Shown here in pieces: positions 1 to 10,195 of a DNA stretch of 64,000 nucleotides. Every line of letters starts with the position of its first letter. The stretch's first letter is position 1. Source of the DNA: Burkholderia multivorans ATCC BAA-247 (GTDB lineage Bacteria > Pseudomonadota > Gammaproteobacteria > Burkholderiales > Burkholderiaceae); contig NZ_CP009832.1 in assembly GCF_000959525.1 (NCBI RefSeq), positions 930,001 through 994,000 on the forward strand, in the 5' to 3' direction. The notes beneath the pieces were generated by a model. The model worked only from the letters and a program-made list of their open reading frames with translations. It was not told where the DNA came from and searched no databases. A program made the translations under genes and the position numbers.

Positions 1-1
1 G

Positions 2-241
2 ACGGTGAGCGAAGGCGAGGAGACGGTCGGCGGCCGCACGACGTTGCGCGTATCGGTGACGGGCGCGCCGGCACAGGCGGTCGACGGCGTGCATCGCTAC
101 CGATTGTGGCTCGATACCGAGGACGGATTTCCGCGCAAGGTCGTCAGCTTTGCCGATGACGACGGCGAGCCGCTCGAAACCGTGACGCTCGACGACATCG
201 AGCTCGACGTCGCGTTTCCCGAGCGTTTTTTCTCGCCCTGA
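2..241 (+). CDS. C-terminal fragment of LolA-fold/DUF1571-like envelope protein
   Basis: The window opens inside this gene; only the last ~80 codons are present and the reading frame is open to the left edge. The visible part alternates charged beta-strand-like segments (YRLWLDTEDGFPRKVVSF, then ETVTLDDIELDVAFPERFF), the pattern seen at the C-terminus of LolA-fold lipoprotein-sorting-like and DUF1571 proteins, where a conversion-to-sugar-like strand pair is followed by a 'tdl.lnv' strand. A GTG at position 5 is unlikely to be the true start because such proteins are over 200 residues. The next gene starts 39 bp downstream, so co-transcription is plausible. The family call is by resemblance only. 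Confidence 0.5.
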   Translation, partial: TVSEGEETVGGRTTLRVSVTGAPAQAVDGVHRYRLWLDTEDGFPRKVVSFADDDGEPLETVTLDDIELDVAFPERFFSP

Positions 242-280
242 TCCCGATTCGACGCTGCGCGACGGCGCGCCGGAGGCTCC

Positions 281-790
281 ATGGCGGAATACCGGTTTTC
301 GACGACGTGGCACGTGGACGCGCCGCTGATGGCCGTCTGGGATGCGATCTACCAGGTCGACCGCTGGCCCGACTGGTGGAAGGGCGCCGTGCGGACCGTG
401 GAACTGGAGGCCGGCGACGCGCGCGGCGTCGGGGCGCTGCACCGCTATACCTGGAAAGGCGCGCTGCCGTACCGGCTGACGTTCGACATGCGCGTGCGGC
501 GCGTCGAGCCGCCGCACGTGCTCGAAGGCCGCGCGAGCGGTGCGATCGAAGGCGACGGCCGCTGGTCGTTCGTCGCCGACGGCGCGCGCACGGTCGTCCG
601 CTACGACTGGCACATCCGCACGCACGCGCGCTGGATGAAGTGGCTGGAACCGATCGCGCGGCCGCTGTTCACATGGAATCACGACGTCGTGATGCGCGAC
701 GGCGCGAAAGGACTCGCGCGGCTCCTCGGTGCGACGGTAGAGACCGACGGCCGGACGTTCCGGCCGCTCGAGGGGTGCCCGGAAGCGTGA
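281..790 (+). CDS. SRPBCC (polyketide cyclase/START-like) family protein
   Basis: A 169-residue protein of the SRPBCC helix-grip fold, a family of small hydrophobic-ligand-binding proteins. The N-terminal 'FSTTWHVDAPLMAVWDAI' followed by 'VDRWPDWWKG' is the classic start of these proteins (substrate-binding helix after the first strand, then a W-P-x-W motif). The C-terminal half contains alternating strands and a final long helix near residues 130-150. The start is the ATG at 281, preceded by a GGAGG-type ribosome binding site (CCGGAGGC). Ligand and pathway cannot be read from sequence. It follows the truncated LolA-like gene on the same strand. Confidence 0.8.
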   Translation: MAEYRFSTTWHVDAPLMAVWDAIYQVDRWPDWWKGAVRTVELEAGDARGVGALHRYTWKGALPYRLTFDMRVRRVEPPHVLEGRASGAIEGDGRWSFVADGARTVVRYDWHIRTHARWMKWLEPIARPLFTWNHDVVMRDGAKGLARLLGATVETDGRTFRPLEGCPEA

Positions 791-1035
791 CGCTGACCGC
801 AGCCGGTCGCCTCCGCCGGCAGGGCTGACGCACTTTTTTCGACGTACGCGAAATAGTGCGGAACTCGCCGCCGTCCTGCTGTCCAATCGGGGAACGATGA
901 TCGGGGAATCCCCTAACACGGGCGGCCGCCGGTTTCGCGACGAATTTCCATCTCGTTGTTTCAAAAGGATTTTTCTGCGTTTTCCTCCCTTCCCGCGTGC
1001 CCGACGCGGCGCAAAAAAAGCCCCGGTATCTCTTC

Positions 1036-1064
1036 TTGAATTTGTCAAAACCCGTCCATATAAT
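1036..1064 (+). promoter_or_regulatory. groESL promoter (sigma-70 type, with sigma-32-like features)
   Basis: A -35 hexamer TTGAAT (1036-1041) and an exact TATAAT -10 hexamer (1059-1064) are separated by 17 bp. The same stretch reads CTTGAA followed by CCATATA, which resembles a sigma-32 heat-shock promoter. It lies about 100 bp before groES, and its -10 box abuts and shares one base with the CIRCE operator. The rest of the 791-1163 intergenic stretch holds only short palindromes (for example GGGGAATCCCC near 904) and no recognisable gene. Confidence 0.85.
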
Positions 1065-1090
1065 TAGCACTCGCTGCACGAGAGTGCTAA
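1064..1090 (+). promoter_or_regulatory. CIRCE operator (HrcA-binding site) of groESL
   Basis: A perfect copy of the CIRCE element: TTAGCACTC (1064-1072), a 9-base spacer, and GAGTGCTAA (1082-1090). CIRCE is bound by the HrcA repressor and is the classic control of groESL in many bacteria. It directly follows the -10 box, so bound HrcA should block initiation. Together with the sigma-32-like promoter this suggests dual heat control. Confidence 0.96.
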
Positions 1091-1163
1091 CAATTCTCTG
1101 CCGGGCCTCTGGCCGGGCAGGTTCCCTAAGCGTTCTTCAATCTCAGTCAAGAGAGGAGTGAAT

Positions 1164-1457
1164 ATGAACCTTCGTCCTTTGCACGATCGCGTGATCGTCA
1201 AGCGCCTGGATCAGGAAACCAAGACTGCCTCGGGCATCGTGATCCCCGACGCAGCTGCTGAGAAGCCGGATCAAGGCGAAGTCCTGGCCGTTGGCCCGGG
1301 CAAGCGCGACGACAAGGGCGCCCCGATCGCACTCGACGTGAAGGTCGGCGATCGCGTGCTGTTCGGCAAGTACGCGGGCCAGACCGTCAAGGTCGACGGC
1401 CAGGAGCTGCTGGTCATGCGCGAAGAAGACATCATGGCCGTGGTCAACGCGAAGTAA
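1164..1457 (+). CDS. groES: Co-chaperonin GroES (Cpn10)
   Basis: A 97-residue co-chaperonin, the normal family length, that caps the GroEL ring in the cytoplasm during ATP-dependent protein folding. The N-terminus [14 protein letters not shown] and the mobile-loop region (about residues 17-34, '[12 protein letters not shown]') are diagnostic. The ATG at 1164 is preferred over the in-frame GTG at 1158 because the GAGAGGAG ribosome binding site sits at the right distance for the ATG and overlaps the GTG. groEL follows 45 bp downstream. The pair is transcribed from the CIRCE-controlled promoter upstream. Confidence 0.98.
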   Translation: MNLRPLHDRVIVKRLDQETKTASGIVIPDAAAEKPDQGEVLAVGPGKRDDKGAPIALDVKVGDRVLFGKYAGQTVKVDGQELLVMREEDIMAVVNAK

Positions 1458-1499
1458 GCGTCCACAACGGTACATATTCCCAAGAATTCAAGGAGTTAG

Positions 1500-3143
<1,644 letters not shown>

Positions 3144-3201
3144 TCGACTTCGGTCGATGAGGTCCGGAGCGCGCAGCGATGCGTGCTCCAGCCAAATAAA
3201 A

Positions 3202-3229
3202 AGACCCGCAGTGATGCGGGTCTTTTTTT
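3202..3229 (+). terminator. Rho-independent terminator of groESL
   Basis: A 9-bp perfect stem (AGACCCGCA/TGCGGGTCT) with a GTGA tetraloop, preceded by an A-run and followed by seven T residues. It lies 58 bp after the groEL stop codon. The A-run on the left arm means it could also terminate minus-strand transcripts such as thiD read-through. Confidence 0.95.
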
Positions 3230-3302
3230 ATCTGCGCGCGGCGCGAAGGGGACGGCCGGCGGCGGCCGAATCAGCGCGATCTGCGAAGGGCCGCGCGCCG
3301 AC

Positions 3303-4169
3303 TCAATGCCGATGCGACGTCCGCGGCAGCGGCTCGACCGCAGCGGCCGGCGGCGCATCGGCATCCTCGTTGCTGCGCGCCCAGAAGAAGCGGTCGGGCA
3401 AATACGCGCCCATCCCGGGCCGGAACGCGTCGCGCACCGCCTGATAGAGATATTCCTGCGCTTCGCGCACGGCCTCGGGCGGTTCCTGGCCGTTCGCGAG
3501 CAGCGCCGCGATCGCCGCGCCGAGCGTATCGGTGATGCCCATCAGCCGGTGCGGCGAGCGGTCCCACATGTCTTCGCGCAGCTGGCCTTCCTCGCCGTAC
3601 AGCGTGTTCACGAGCCGGTGCGAGCCCGTTTCCGACGACAGGATGTATTCGCAGCCCTGCGACAGCAGATGCGACACGGCCGCATCGAGATTCGGCGCTT
3701 CCGCATCGCCGTCCGGCTGCGCGAGCGCGATCAGCGTCGCGTGGTCGGCGACGAGCAATGTCGTCTGCGGCGCGAGCAGATCGGCGATCGACTCGCGCAG
3801 ATCGTCGGCGGCGAGCACGTGCTCGTCGTCGAGCGTGAAGTCCGGCGCGAGCACCAGCGGCACGCCGTCGTAGTCGGCGACCACTTCGGCGATCGCGCTG
3901 ACGACTTCCGCGCGCGTCGCCGCGCCGATCTTGAACGCGGCGACCGGCATGTCCTCGAGCAGCATGCGCGCCTGCGCGGCGACGATGTCGGGATCGAGGC
4001 CGGTCACTTCATCGCAGGCAGCCGAGTCGCGCACGGTATAGCCGGTGAGGACGGACACGCCGTGGCAGCCCATGCTCGCCAGGGTCATCAGATCGGCTTG
4101 GAGGCCGGAGCCGCCGGTGGGATCGGACAGGCCGAAGGTGAGGACGATCGGAGGGGCGTTGCTGGACAT
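3303..4169 (-). CDS. thiD: Hydroxymethylpyrimidine/phosphomethylpyrimidine kinase ThiD
   Basis: A 288-residue ribokinase-fold enzyme that phosphorylates 4-amino-5-hydroxymethyl-2-methylpyrimidine to its mono- and diphosphate in thiamine synthesis. The N-terminus 'VLTFGLSDPTGGSGLQADL' matches the ThiD substrate-binding loop, where the family usually has 'SDSSGGAGIQADL'. 'TDTLGAAIAALLANG' near residue 230 corresponds to the anion-hole/catalytic segment, in which the usual 'GTGCTLSSAIAA' with its catalytic Cys appears altered, so activity deserves caution. The frame extends to 4322, but the ATG at 4169 (MSSNAPPIVLTFG) begins just before the domain. It is divergent from rubA. Confidence 0.85.
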   Translation of the reverse strand: MSSNAPPIVLTFGLSDPTGGSGLQADLMTLASMGCHGVSVLTGYTVRDSAACDEVTGLDPDIVAAQARMLLEDMPVAAFKIGAATRAEVVSAIAEVVADYDGVPLVLAPDFTLDDEHVLAADDLRESIADLLAPQTTLLVADHATLIALAQPDGDAEAPNLDAAVSHLLSQGCEYILSSETGSHRLVNTLYGEEGQLREDMWDRSPHRLMGITDTLGAAIAALLANGQEPPEAVREAQEYLYQAVRDAFRPGMGAYLPDRFFWARSNEDADAPPAAAVEPLPRTSHRH

Positions 4170-4420
4170 GGAAAAAAGGGCAAGAAAAATACGGGGAAGC
4201 GACGGAGGTGCGGCGGCAGCAGGCGACGGGCCGTCGGGCCCCGTGTTGCCCGGCAGGCCGCACTGTGCGCCCATTATGCGGCGGAATCCGGCCGATACGA
4301 CGGATTTTTTAGCGCAGCACAACGTAGTCGCTGCACTCCAGCGCGATTGCTAGGCAGTCCGGCCCCGACACGGTACCATCATGGCTCCCGAATTTACCGA
4401 CTTTCCCGACGCGGCTTAAG

Positions 4421-4591
4421 ATGGAATACAAGAGCTGGATGTGCTTGATTTGTGGCTGGATTTACGACGAAGAAGCCGGGCTGCCGGACGAGGGCATTGC
4501 CCCGGGCACGCGCTGGGAAGACGTTCCGATCAACTGGACGTGTCCTGAATGCGGCGCCCGCAAGGAAGACTTCGAAATGGTCCAGATCTGA
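4421..4591 (+). CDS. rubA: Rubredoxin
   Basis: A 56-residue protein translated from the ATG at 4421 to TGA at 4589-4591. It carries the two rubredoxin iron-binding knuckles: CLICGW (C-x2-C-G, residues 8-11 region) and CPECGA (C-x2-C-G, residues 41-44 region). Between them are the conserved 'IYDEEAGLPDEGIAPGTRWED' turns and the aromatic core (Y, W, W). Rubredoxins bind one Fe in a Cys4 site and carry single electrons. It sits divergently from thiD and just upstream of the Ala-rich gene. Length is typical, and no signal peptide is present, so it is cytoplasmic. Confidence 0.96.
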   Translation: MEYKSWMCLICGWIYDEEAGLPDEGIAPGTRWEDVPINWTCPECGARKEDFEMVQI

Positions 4592-4695
4592 TCGGACCTT
4601 TGCCGCACGGACACTCCGCTTTGGCCTCGCGCGGGCCCGGCGCTCGCGCGCCGCGACCCGCGCGAGCGGCTTGACGACCCCACGCGCGCGTGTCC

Positions 4696-6021
4696 ATGAC
4701 GTCCGAACCGGCGACCGTTCCCCCTCCTGACGCATTGCCCAATCCGCGCGGCGGCGCCGTGCGCGCGGCCGACGCGGCGCTCGCCGCTGCGGCCGATGCA
4801 GCCCATGCAGCCCATGCAGCCGAACGGCACGCCGATGCCGCGGCGCCGCTCGCCGAGGCGGCGGCCGTGCTGGCCGAAGCCGGCTGGCTGCCGGCCGCAA
4901 GATTCGCGGGCCAGCTGGCTGCCGGCGCACCGTTCGCGGCGGCGGCAGGCGAAGCGGACGTCGCCGCGTGGCGCGCCGCGTTGCGCGACTTTCGTGCGGC
5001 CGTCGGCCGGCACAATCTGCGCGAACTCGCGTGTTCGCCGGTCCTGTTTGCCCATTTCCGTACGCTGCGCGCGCTGACGGGCGGCGGTGCGCCCGCGGCC
5101 GTTCCGCTCGACGCGCTGGCCCTCGTCGGCCGCGCGGTGCCGGCCGCGTCGCTGCGTGCGCTGCCAGACGGATTCGCGGCCCGCGTGCGCGCCCGTTATG
5201 AACAAGCGCTGCTCGGCGCGCTGCGTGCGGAGAATCCGGCATCCGGCCCCGCACTCGACGAACTCGACGCGCTCGCCGCCGCGCTCGCCGACGATACGCC
5301 GTACGACTTCTGGCGCCTCGCCGCAGCGTGCATGCGCGCGCTTCGTGCGAGCGGCGCGCCCGATCTGAAACGCTTTCTGGCGCGCATGAACTTGCTGCTT
5401 GCCGAACACGCGAACGGGCGGCCATACGCACCGCCTGAACTCTTGCGCGAAACCGTTGCGCTGTTGTGGCGCGATTTCGCGCTGTTCGGCGCGGCGGCCG
5501 AAGACGCCGCGCTCGTCGACGTGCTGCACGACTACGGGCTCACGGTCGACTGGCACGTGGCCGGCACGCCCGGCTCCGAAGCGCTGTGGGAAGCCGATGC
5601 GGCGCGTGCCGAGCACGACGCGCTCGCCGCCGCACCGACGCGCACGCTCGGCGTCGTGACGGTCAACGCACATGCGTATGAGGATTTCCTGCAGACCGCC
5701 GATGCGTCGATGACCGACCTCTCGGCTCATCCCGCGGCCGCGGATGCCGGCGCGGCATGGCGCGCGTCCGCGGCCGCGTACCGCGTTGGCGCGGCCGCCT
5801 GCGCGCTTGGGCTCGGCCACGCGGCACTGCTGGCCGATACGCTGGGCCTGGCATGGCGCCGCGCCGCGCACGGGCTGCCGCTCGCCGGCAGCGCACGCGA
5901 CGCGCATGCGCGCGCGGCCGACATGCTGCGCGCCGCACTGCTGAAGATTGCGGCCGGCGTCGCGCCGCCGGACCTGACGGCGGGGTCCGAAGCGCTCGGC
6001 ACGGCGCTCGGCCGGCCCTGA
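4696..6021 (+). CDS. Ala-rich conserved protein, possible ChpA/PilL N-terminal remnant
   Basis: A 441-residue, very Ala-rich protein with no recognised catalytic motif. The ATG at 4696 is preferred to the in-frame GTG at 4690. Residues roughly 195-255 ('YDFWRLAAACMRALR', 'DLKRFLARMNLLLAEHANG', 'PPELLRETVALLWRDF') resemble the repeated non-catalytic units in the N-terminal half of the type IV pilus chemotaxis kinase ChpA/PilL. The Hpt, histidine-kinase and receiver parts of ChpA are absent. In some related beta-proteobacteria, pilGHIJ-chpA genes occur between rubredoxin and yqgE (from memory), which supports a relic. Near the start three 9-bp units (ATGCAGCCC, 4796-4822) encode AAHAAHAAE. The gene is real by codon structure; the function is unknown. 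Confidence 0.7.
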   Translation: MTSEPATVPPPDALPNPRGGAVRAADAALAAAADAAHAAHAAERHADAAAPLAEAAAVLAEAGWLPAARFAGQLAAGAPFAAAAGEADVAAWRAALRDFRAAVGRHNLRELACSPVLFAHFRTLRALTGGGAPAAVPLDALALVGRAVPAASLRALPDGFAARVRARYEQALLGALRAENPASGPALDELDALAAALADDTPYDFWRLAAACMRALRASGAPDLKRFLARMNLLLAEHANGRPYAPPELLRETVALLWRDFALFGAAAEDAALVDVLHDYGLTVDWHVAGTPGSEALWEADAARAEHDALAAAPTRTLGVVTVNAHAYEDFLQTADASMTDLSAHPAAADAGAAWRASAAAYRVGAAACALGLGHAALLADTLGLAWRRAAHGLPLAGSARDAHARAADMLRAALLKIAAGVAPPDLTAGSEALGTALGRP

Positions 6022-6201
6022 GCGGAACGCCGGCCGGCATGGCGCGGCGGCCATGCCCGGCGCCGCTGCAACGCGCTGCCGACAGCGCCCGCGCGCGTGT
6101 TAGAGTGCCGTGTAATCGCGCGCGTCATTGCCAGCGCGTCGCGATGTTGCTCGTTGATCGCGGCCCGGTCAGGCCGCAGCGTCTTTGCTAAAATTCAAAC
6201 C

Positions 6202-6780
6202 ATGTCAAAGCCTTCCGATCGCATCAATCTCACCAACCAGTTCCTGATCGCCATGCCCAACATGGCCGATCCGACGTTCTCGGGAACGGTGGTCTATCTT
6301 TGCGATCACAGCGAGCGCGGTGCGCTCGGCCTCGTCATCAATCGTCCTACCGATATCGACCTCGAATCGCTGTTCAACCGGATCGACCTGAAGCTCGAGA
6401 TCGAGCCGCTGCTGCACATTCCCGTGTACTTCGGCGGCCCCGTGCAGACCGAGCGCGGCTTCGTGCTGCACGAGCCGGTCGAGGGTGCGAACTACAGCTC
6501 GTCGATGTCGGTGGAGGGCGGGCTCGAGATGACGACGTCGAAGGACGTGCTCGAGGCGGTCGCAACGGGCACGGGCCCGAAACGCTTCCTGCTGACGCTC
6601 GGCCATGCAGGCTGGGGCGCCGGGCAGCTCGAGGAAGAGATTTCCCGCAACGGCTGGCTCACGGTCGCCGCCGATCCGCGCATCGTGTTCGACACGCCGG
6701 CCGAAGAGCGCTTCGAAGCCGCGCTCGGCCTGCTCGGCGTCAGTTCGTCGACGCTGTCCGGCGAAGCAGGGCACGCATGA
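6202..6780 (+). CDS. yqgE: UPF0301/AlgH family protein YqgE
   Basis: A 192-residue protein of the UPF0301 (YqgE/AlgH) family. The diagnostic start '[38 protein letters not shown]' is present, as is the '[15 protein letters not shown]' segment in the middle. The molecular function of the family is unresolved. The ATG at 6202 is chosen because homology begins there, although the frame is open from 6097. Its stop overlaps the ruvX start (ATGA), showing translational coupling. yqgE-ruvX pairing is widespread in proteobacteria. Confidence 0.95.
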   Translation: MSKPSDRINLTNQFLIAMPNMADPTFSGTVVYLCDHSERGALGLVINRPTDIDLESLFNRIDLKLEIEPLLHIPVYFGGPVQTERGFVLHEPVEGANYSSSMSVEGGLEMTTSKDVLEAVATGTGPKRFLLTLGHAGWGAGQLEEEISRNGWLTVAADPRIVFDTPAEERFEAALGLLGVSSSTLSGEAGHA

Positions 6781-7226
6781 GCGGCACGAGCGCGCGCGAT
6801 GCGACGCTCCTGGCGTTCGACTACGGCGAGAAGCGAATCGGTGTCGCGATCGGCAATGCGCTGACGCGCTCCGCGCGCGCGCTCGTCGTGATCCCCAACC
6901 TGAACCGCGAACACCGCTTCAAGGCCGTCGGCGAACTGCTCGCCGAATGGCGGCCCGACGCGCTCGTCGTCGGGCTGCCGATGCATCCCGACGGCACGCC
7001 GCACGACATGACGCAGCAGGCGAAGCGCTTCGGCAACCAGCTGAACGGCCGCTTCGGGCTGCCCGTCACGTGGGTCGACGAACGCTATTCGTCGGTCGAA
7101 GCCGAGGCCGGCATGCGCGAGCGCAACGTGCGCGGCCGCGCACGCACCGACATGCTCGACGCCGAAGCCGCGCGCGTGATCCTTCAACAGTATCTCGATC
7201 AATTGTCCGACCATGAGCCCCATTGA
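6777..7226 (+). CDS. ruvX: Putative pre-16S rRNA nuclease RuvX/YqgF
   Basis: A 149-residue RNase H-fold nuclease of the YqgF family, implicated in maturation of the 16S rRNA 5' end. The first acidic catalytic site is in '[16 protein letters not shown]' near residue 12. The '[22 protein letters not shown]' stretch and '[14 protein letters not shown]' carry the other conserved polar residues. The last acidic residue is in '[18 protein letters not shown]'. The start overlaps the yqgE stop by 4 bp, and the end overlaps pyrR by 14 bp, so all three genes are probably one operon. Confidence 0.95.
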   Translation: MSGTSARDATLLAFDYGEKRIGVAIGNALTRSARALVVIPNLNREHRFKAVGELLAEWRPDALVVGLPMHPDGTPHDMTQQAKRFGNQLNGRFGLPVTWVDERYSSVEAEAGMRERNVRGRARTDMLDAEAARVILQQYLDQLSDHEPH

Positions 7227-7725
7227 CGCCGAGGCGCTGTACCGCGCCCTGCTCGACCAGATCCGTGCCGCGTACGGCACCGCGTTCGCCGAACCGGGCG
7301 GCCCGCGGCTCGCCGGCATCTACAGCGGCGGCGCGTGGCTTGCCGAGCGTCTCGCGCGCGATCTCGGCGCGCCGGCGTTCGGCGTCGTCAACGTCGCGCT
7401 GCATCGCGACGACTACGCGAAAAAGGGGCTGCACAGCCAGGCGAGCCCGACGTCGCTGCCGTTCGACGTCGACGGCGCGCGTATCGTGCTCGTCGACGAC
7501 GTGCTGTACACCGGCCGCACCGTGCGCGCCGCGCTGAACGAACTGTTCGACTACGGCCGTCCGGCTGCCGTCGAACTCGCCGTGCTCGCCGATCGCGGCG
7601 GACGCGAGCTGCCGGTCGCCGCGCGCTTTGCCGGCGGCACGCTCGACGTGCCGGCCGGCGCGACGCTCGTGCTCGCGCGCGACGATTCGCAGTTCACGCT
7701 GAACGTCGAGGCGCAAGCCGCCTGA
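7213..7725 (+). CDS. pyrR: Bifunctional PyrR: pyr regulator / uracil phosphoribosyltransferase
   Basis: A 170-residue type I phosphoribosyltransferase-fold protein. The PRPP-binding loop '[19 protein letters not shown]' is complete at about residues 94-112. The N-terminal '[16 protein letters not shown]' and '[13 protein letters not shown]' are also typical of PyrR. In Firmicutes PyrR binds pyr mRNA attenuators. In proteobacteria its regulatory role is less clear, and no attenuator was recognised in the 73-bp gap before pyrB. It overlaps ruvX by 14 bp and precedes pyrB and pyrC', which fits pyrimidine synthesis or salvage. Confidence 0.93.
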   Translation: MSPIDAEALYRALLDQIRAAYGTAFAEPGGPRLAGIYSGGAWLAERLARDLGAPAFGVVNVALHRDDYAKKGLHSQASPTSLPFDVDGARIVLVDDVLYTGRTVRAALNELFDYGRPAAVELAVLADRGGRELPVAARFAGGTLDVPAGATLVLARDDSQFTLNVEAQAA

Positions 7726-7798
7726 ACGACCGCGAAACCGTATCCCGGGCCGCCGGTTCGCGCCGCGGCCCGTTTGCATAGTTGGAATCACGCACACC

Positions 7799-8830
7799 AT
7801 GACCACCGACACCACTGGCCGCACCGGCAATCCCGCGGCGGCCGCGAGCACCGAGCGGTTCCGCTACGGTTTCCTGAAGGGCAACCCGCAGCTCACGAAA
7901 AACGGCGAGCTCAAGCATCTGCTGTCGATCGAGGGCCTGCCGCGCTCGATCGTCAACCACATCCTCGATACGGCCGAGCAGTTCGTCAGCGTGACGGACC
8001 GCGAAGTGAAGAAGGTGCCGCTGCTGCGCGGCAAGTCCGTGTTCAACCTGTTCTTCGAGAACTCGACGCGCACGCGCACGACGTTCGAGATCGCCGCGAC
8101 GCGCCTGTCGGCCGACGTGCTGAATCTGAACATCAATGCTTCCTCGACGAGCAAGGGCGAATCGCTGCTCGACACGATCAACAACTTGTCGGCCATGCAT
8201 GCGGACCTGTTCGTCGTGCGTCATGCATCGAGCGGCGCGCCGTACCTGATCGCCGAGCACTGCGCGCCGCACGTGCACGTGATCAACGCCGGCGACGGCC
8301 GCCATGCGCACCCGACGCAGGGCCTGCTCGATATGTACACGATCCGCCACTACAAGCGCGACTTCACGAAGCTGCGCGTGGCGATCGTCGGCGACATCCT
8401 GCATTCGCGCGTCGCGCGCTCGGACATCCACGCGCTGACCACGCTCGGCGTGCCCGAAGTGCGCGCGATCGGCCCGCGCACGCTGCTGCCGGGCGGCCTC
8501 GAGCAGATGGGCGTGAAGGTGTTCCACAACCTCGACGAAGGGCTGAAGGGCGTCGACGTGATCATCATGCTGCGCCTGCAGAACGAGCGGATGAGCGGCG
8601 CGCTGCTGCCGTCCGCGCAGGAGTATTTCAAGACGTGGGGGCTCACGCCCGAACGCCTCGCGCTCGCCGCGCCCGACGCGATCGTGATGCACCCGGGCCC
8701 GATGAACCGCGGCGTCGAGATCGACTCGCAGGTCGCCGACGGCCCGCAATCGGTGATCCTCAATCAGGTCACGTTCGGCATCGCCGTGCGTATGGCCGTG
8801 ATGGGCATCGTCGCCGGCAACAACGACTGA
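7799..8830 (+). CDS. pyrB: Aspartate carbamoyltransferase catalytic subunit
   Basis: A 343-residue enzyme that condenses carbamoyl phosphate with aspartate, the first committed step of pyrimidine synthesis. The carbamoyl-phosphate loop '[13 protein letters not shown]' lies near residue 85. '[18 protein letters not shown]', 'MLRLQNERM' and '[13 protein letters not shown]' are the remaining active-site signatures. The N-terminal extension of about 30 residues and the adjacent pyrC' are as in Pseudomonas, where ATCase is a PyrB/PyrC' dodecamer. It lies in a pyrR-pyrB-pyrC' operon, and pyrC' starts 59 bp later. Confidence 0.97.
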   Translation: MTTDTTGRTGNPAAAASTERFRYGFLKGNPQLTKNGELKHLLSIEGLPRSIVNHILDTAEQFVSVTDREVKKVPLLRGKSVFNLFFENSTRTRTTFEIAATRLSADVLNLNINASSTSKGESLLDTINNLSAMHADLFVVRHASSGAPYLIAEHCAPHVHVINAGDGRHAHPTQGLLDMYTIRHYKRDFTKLRVAIVGDILHSRVARSDIHALTTLGVPEVRAIGPRTLLPGGLEQMGVKVFHNLDEGLKGVDVIIMLRLQNERMSGALLPSAQEYFKTWGLTPERLALAAPDAIVMHPGPMNRGVEIDSQVADGPQSVILNQVTFGIAVRMAVMGIVAGNND

Positions 8831-8889
8831 GCTGCTTCGCGCCTCCTTATCCAGGCATTCAACGCATTCAACGCATTCACAGACAGCGC

Positions 8890-10176
8890 ATGAAGATTCA
8901 TATCAAAGGCGGCACGCTGATCGATCCGGTCGCCGGCAGCGAGCGGCAAGCCGACGTATTCATCTCGGGCGGCAAGATCGACGCGATCGCCGAAGCCGGC
9001 CGCGCGCCGGCCGGCTTCGCGGCCGACAAGACGATCGACGCGACGGGCCTGATCGTCGCGCCCGGCCTCGTCGACCTGTGCGCGCGGCTGCGCGAGCCCG
9101 GCTACGAGCACAAGGCGACGCTCGCGTCGGAGATGGCGGCGGCCGTCGCCGGCGGCGTGACGACGCTCGTGTGTCCGCCGGACACCGATCCCGTGCTCGA
9201 CGAGCCGGGCCTCGTCGAGATGCTGAAGTTCCGTGCGCGCAATCTGCACCAGGCCAACGTGCATCCGCTCGGCGCGCTGACCGTCGGCCTGAAGGGCGAA
9301 GTGATCACCGAGATGGTCGCGCTGACCGAGTCCGGCTGCGTCGGCTTCACGCATGCGAACGTGCCGCTGCGCGACACGCAGGTGCTGCTGCGCGCACTGC
9401 AGTACGCGAGCACCTACGGCTACACCACCTGGTTGCGCCCGCTCGACGCGTTCATCGGCAAGGGCGGCGTCGCGGCGAGCGGGCCCGTCGCGTCGCGGCT
9501 TGGGCTGTCCGGCGTGCCGGTCGCGGCCGAGACGATCGCGCTGCATACGATTTTCGAACTGATGCGCGTGACCGGCGCGCGCGTGCACCTTGCGCGGCTG
9601 TCGTCCGCGGCCGGCCTCGCGCTCGTGCGCGCGGCGAAGGCCGAAGGGCTGCCCGTCACGTGCGACGTCGGCGTGAATCACCTGCACCTGATCGACGTCG
9701 ACATCGGCTATTTCGATTCGCAGTTCCGGCTCGATCCGCCGCTGCGCAGCGAGCGCGATCGCGAGGCGATCCGTGCGGCGCTCGCGGACGGCACCATCGA
9801 CGCGATCTGCTCCGATCACACACCGGTCGACGACGACGAGAAGCTGCTGCCGTTCGGCGAAGCGACGCCCGGTGCGACCGGCCTCGAACTGCTGCTGTCG
9901 CTGACCGTGAAATGGGCCGACGAGACGCGCACGCCGCTCGCGCAGGCGCTGCGCCGCATCACGTCGGCGCCTGCGGACGTGCTGAACCTGCCTGCCGGCC
10001 GTCTGACCGAAGGCAGTGCGGCCGATCTCTGCGTGTTCGACCCGCGCGCGCACTGGCGTGTCGAGCCGCGCGCGCTGAAGAGCCAGGGCCACAACTCGCC
10101 GTTCCTCGGCTATGAGCTGCCCGCATGCGTGCGCGCGACGCTCGTCGCCGGGCAGGTCGCGTTCGAGCGCAACTGA
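8890..10176 (+). CDS. pyrC: Dihydroorotase-like protein PyrC' lacking the metal-binding HxH
   Basis: A 428-residue amidohydrolase-fold protein homologous to type I dihydroorotase. The canonical D-x-H-x-H-x-R metal motif is here D62-L-C64-A-R66 ('VDLCARLREPG'), so both N-terminal metal-binding histidines are missing. The later 'AICSDHTPVDDDEK' keeps one His, but the usual 'DHAPH' is altered. In Pseudomonas, such a non-catalytic pyrC' (pyrX) product is needed to assemble active PyrB. The same structural role is inferred here, and a catalytic dihydroorotase should be encoded elsewhere. It follows pyrB in an operon. A short tandem GCATTCAAC repeat (8855-8880) lies in the gap. Confidence 0.93.
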   Translation: MKIHIKGGTLIDPVAGSERQADVFISGGKIDAIAEAGRAPAGFAADKTIDATGLIVAPGLVDLCARLREPGYEHKATLASEMAAAVAGGVTTLVCPPDTDPVLDEPGLVEMLKFRARNLHQANVHPLGALTVGLKGEVITEMVALTESGCVGFTHANVPLRDTQVLLRALQYASTYGYTTWLRPLDAFIGKGGVAASGPVASRLGLSGVPVAAETIALHTIFELMRVTGARVHLARLSSAAGLALVRAAKAEGLPVTCDVGVNHLHLIDVDIGYFDSQFRLDPPLRSERDREAIRAALADGTIDAICSDHTPVDDDEKLLPFGEATPGATGLELLLSLTVKWADETRTPLAQALRRITSAPADVLNLPAGRLTEGSAADLCVFDPRAHWRVEPRALKSQGHNSPFLGYELPACVRATLVAGQVAFERN

Positions 10177-10195
10177 ACCACGCCGGGCTTTCGTC

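Noticed and set aside
4462-6054. 530-codon minus-strand frame opposite the Ala-rich gene
   Set aside because: Arg-rich, low-complexity product typical of an antisense frame of an Ala-rich G+C-rich gene; no ribosome binding site.
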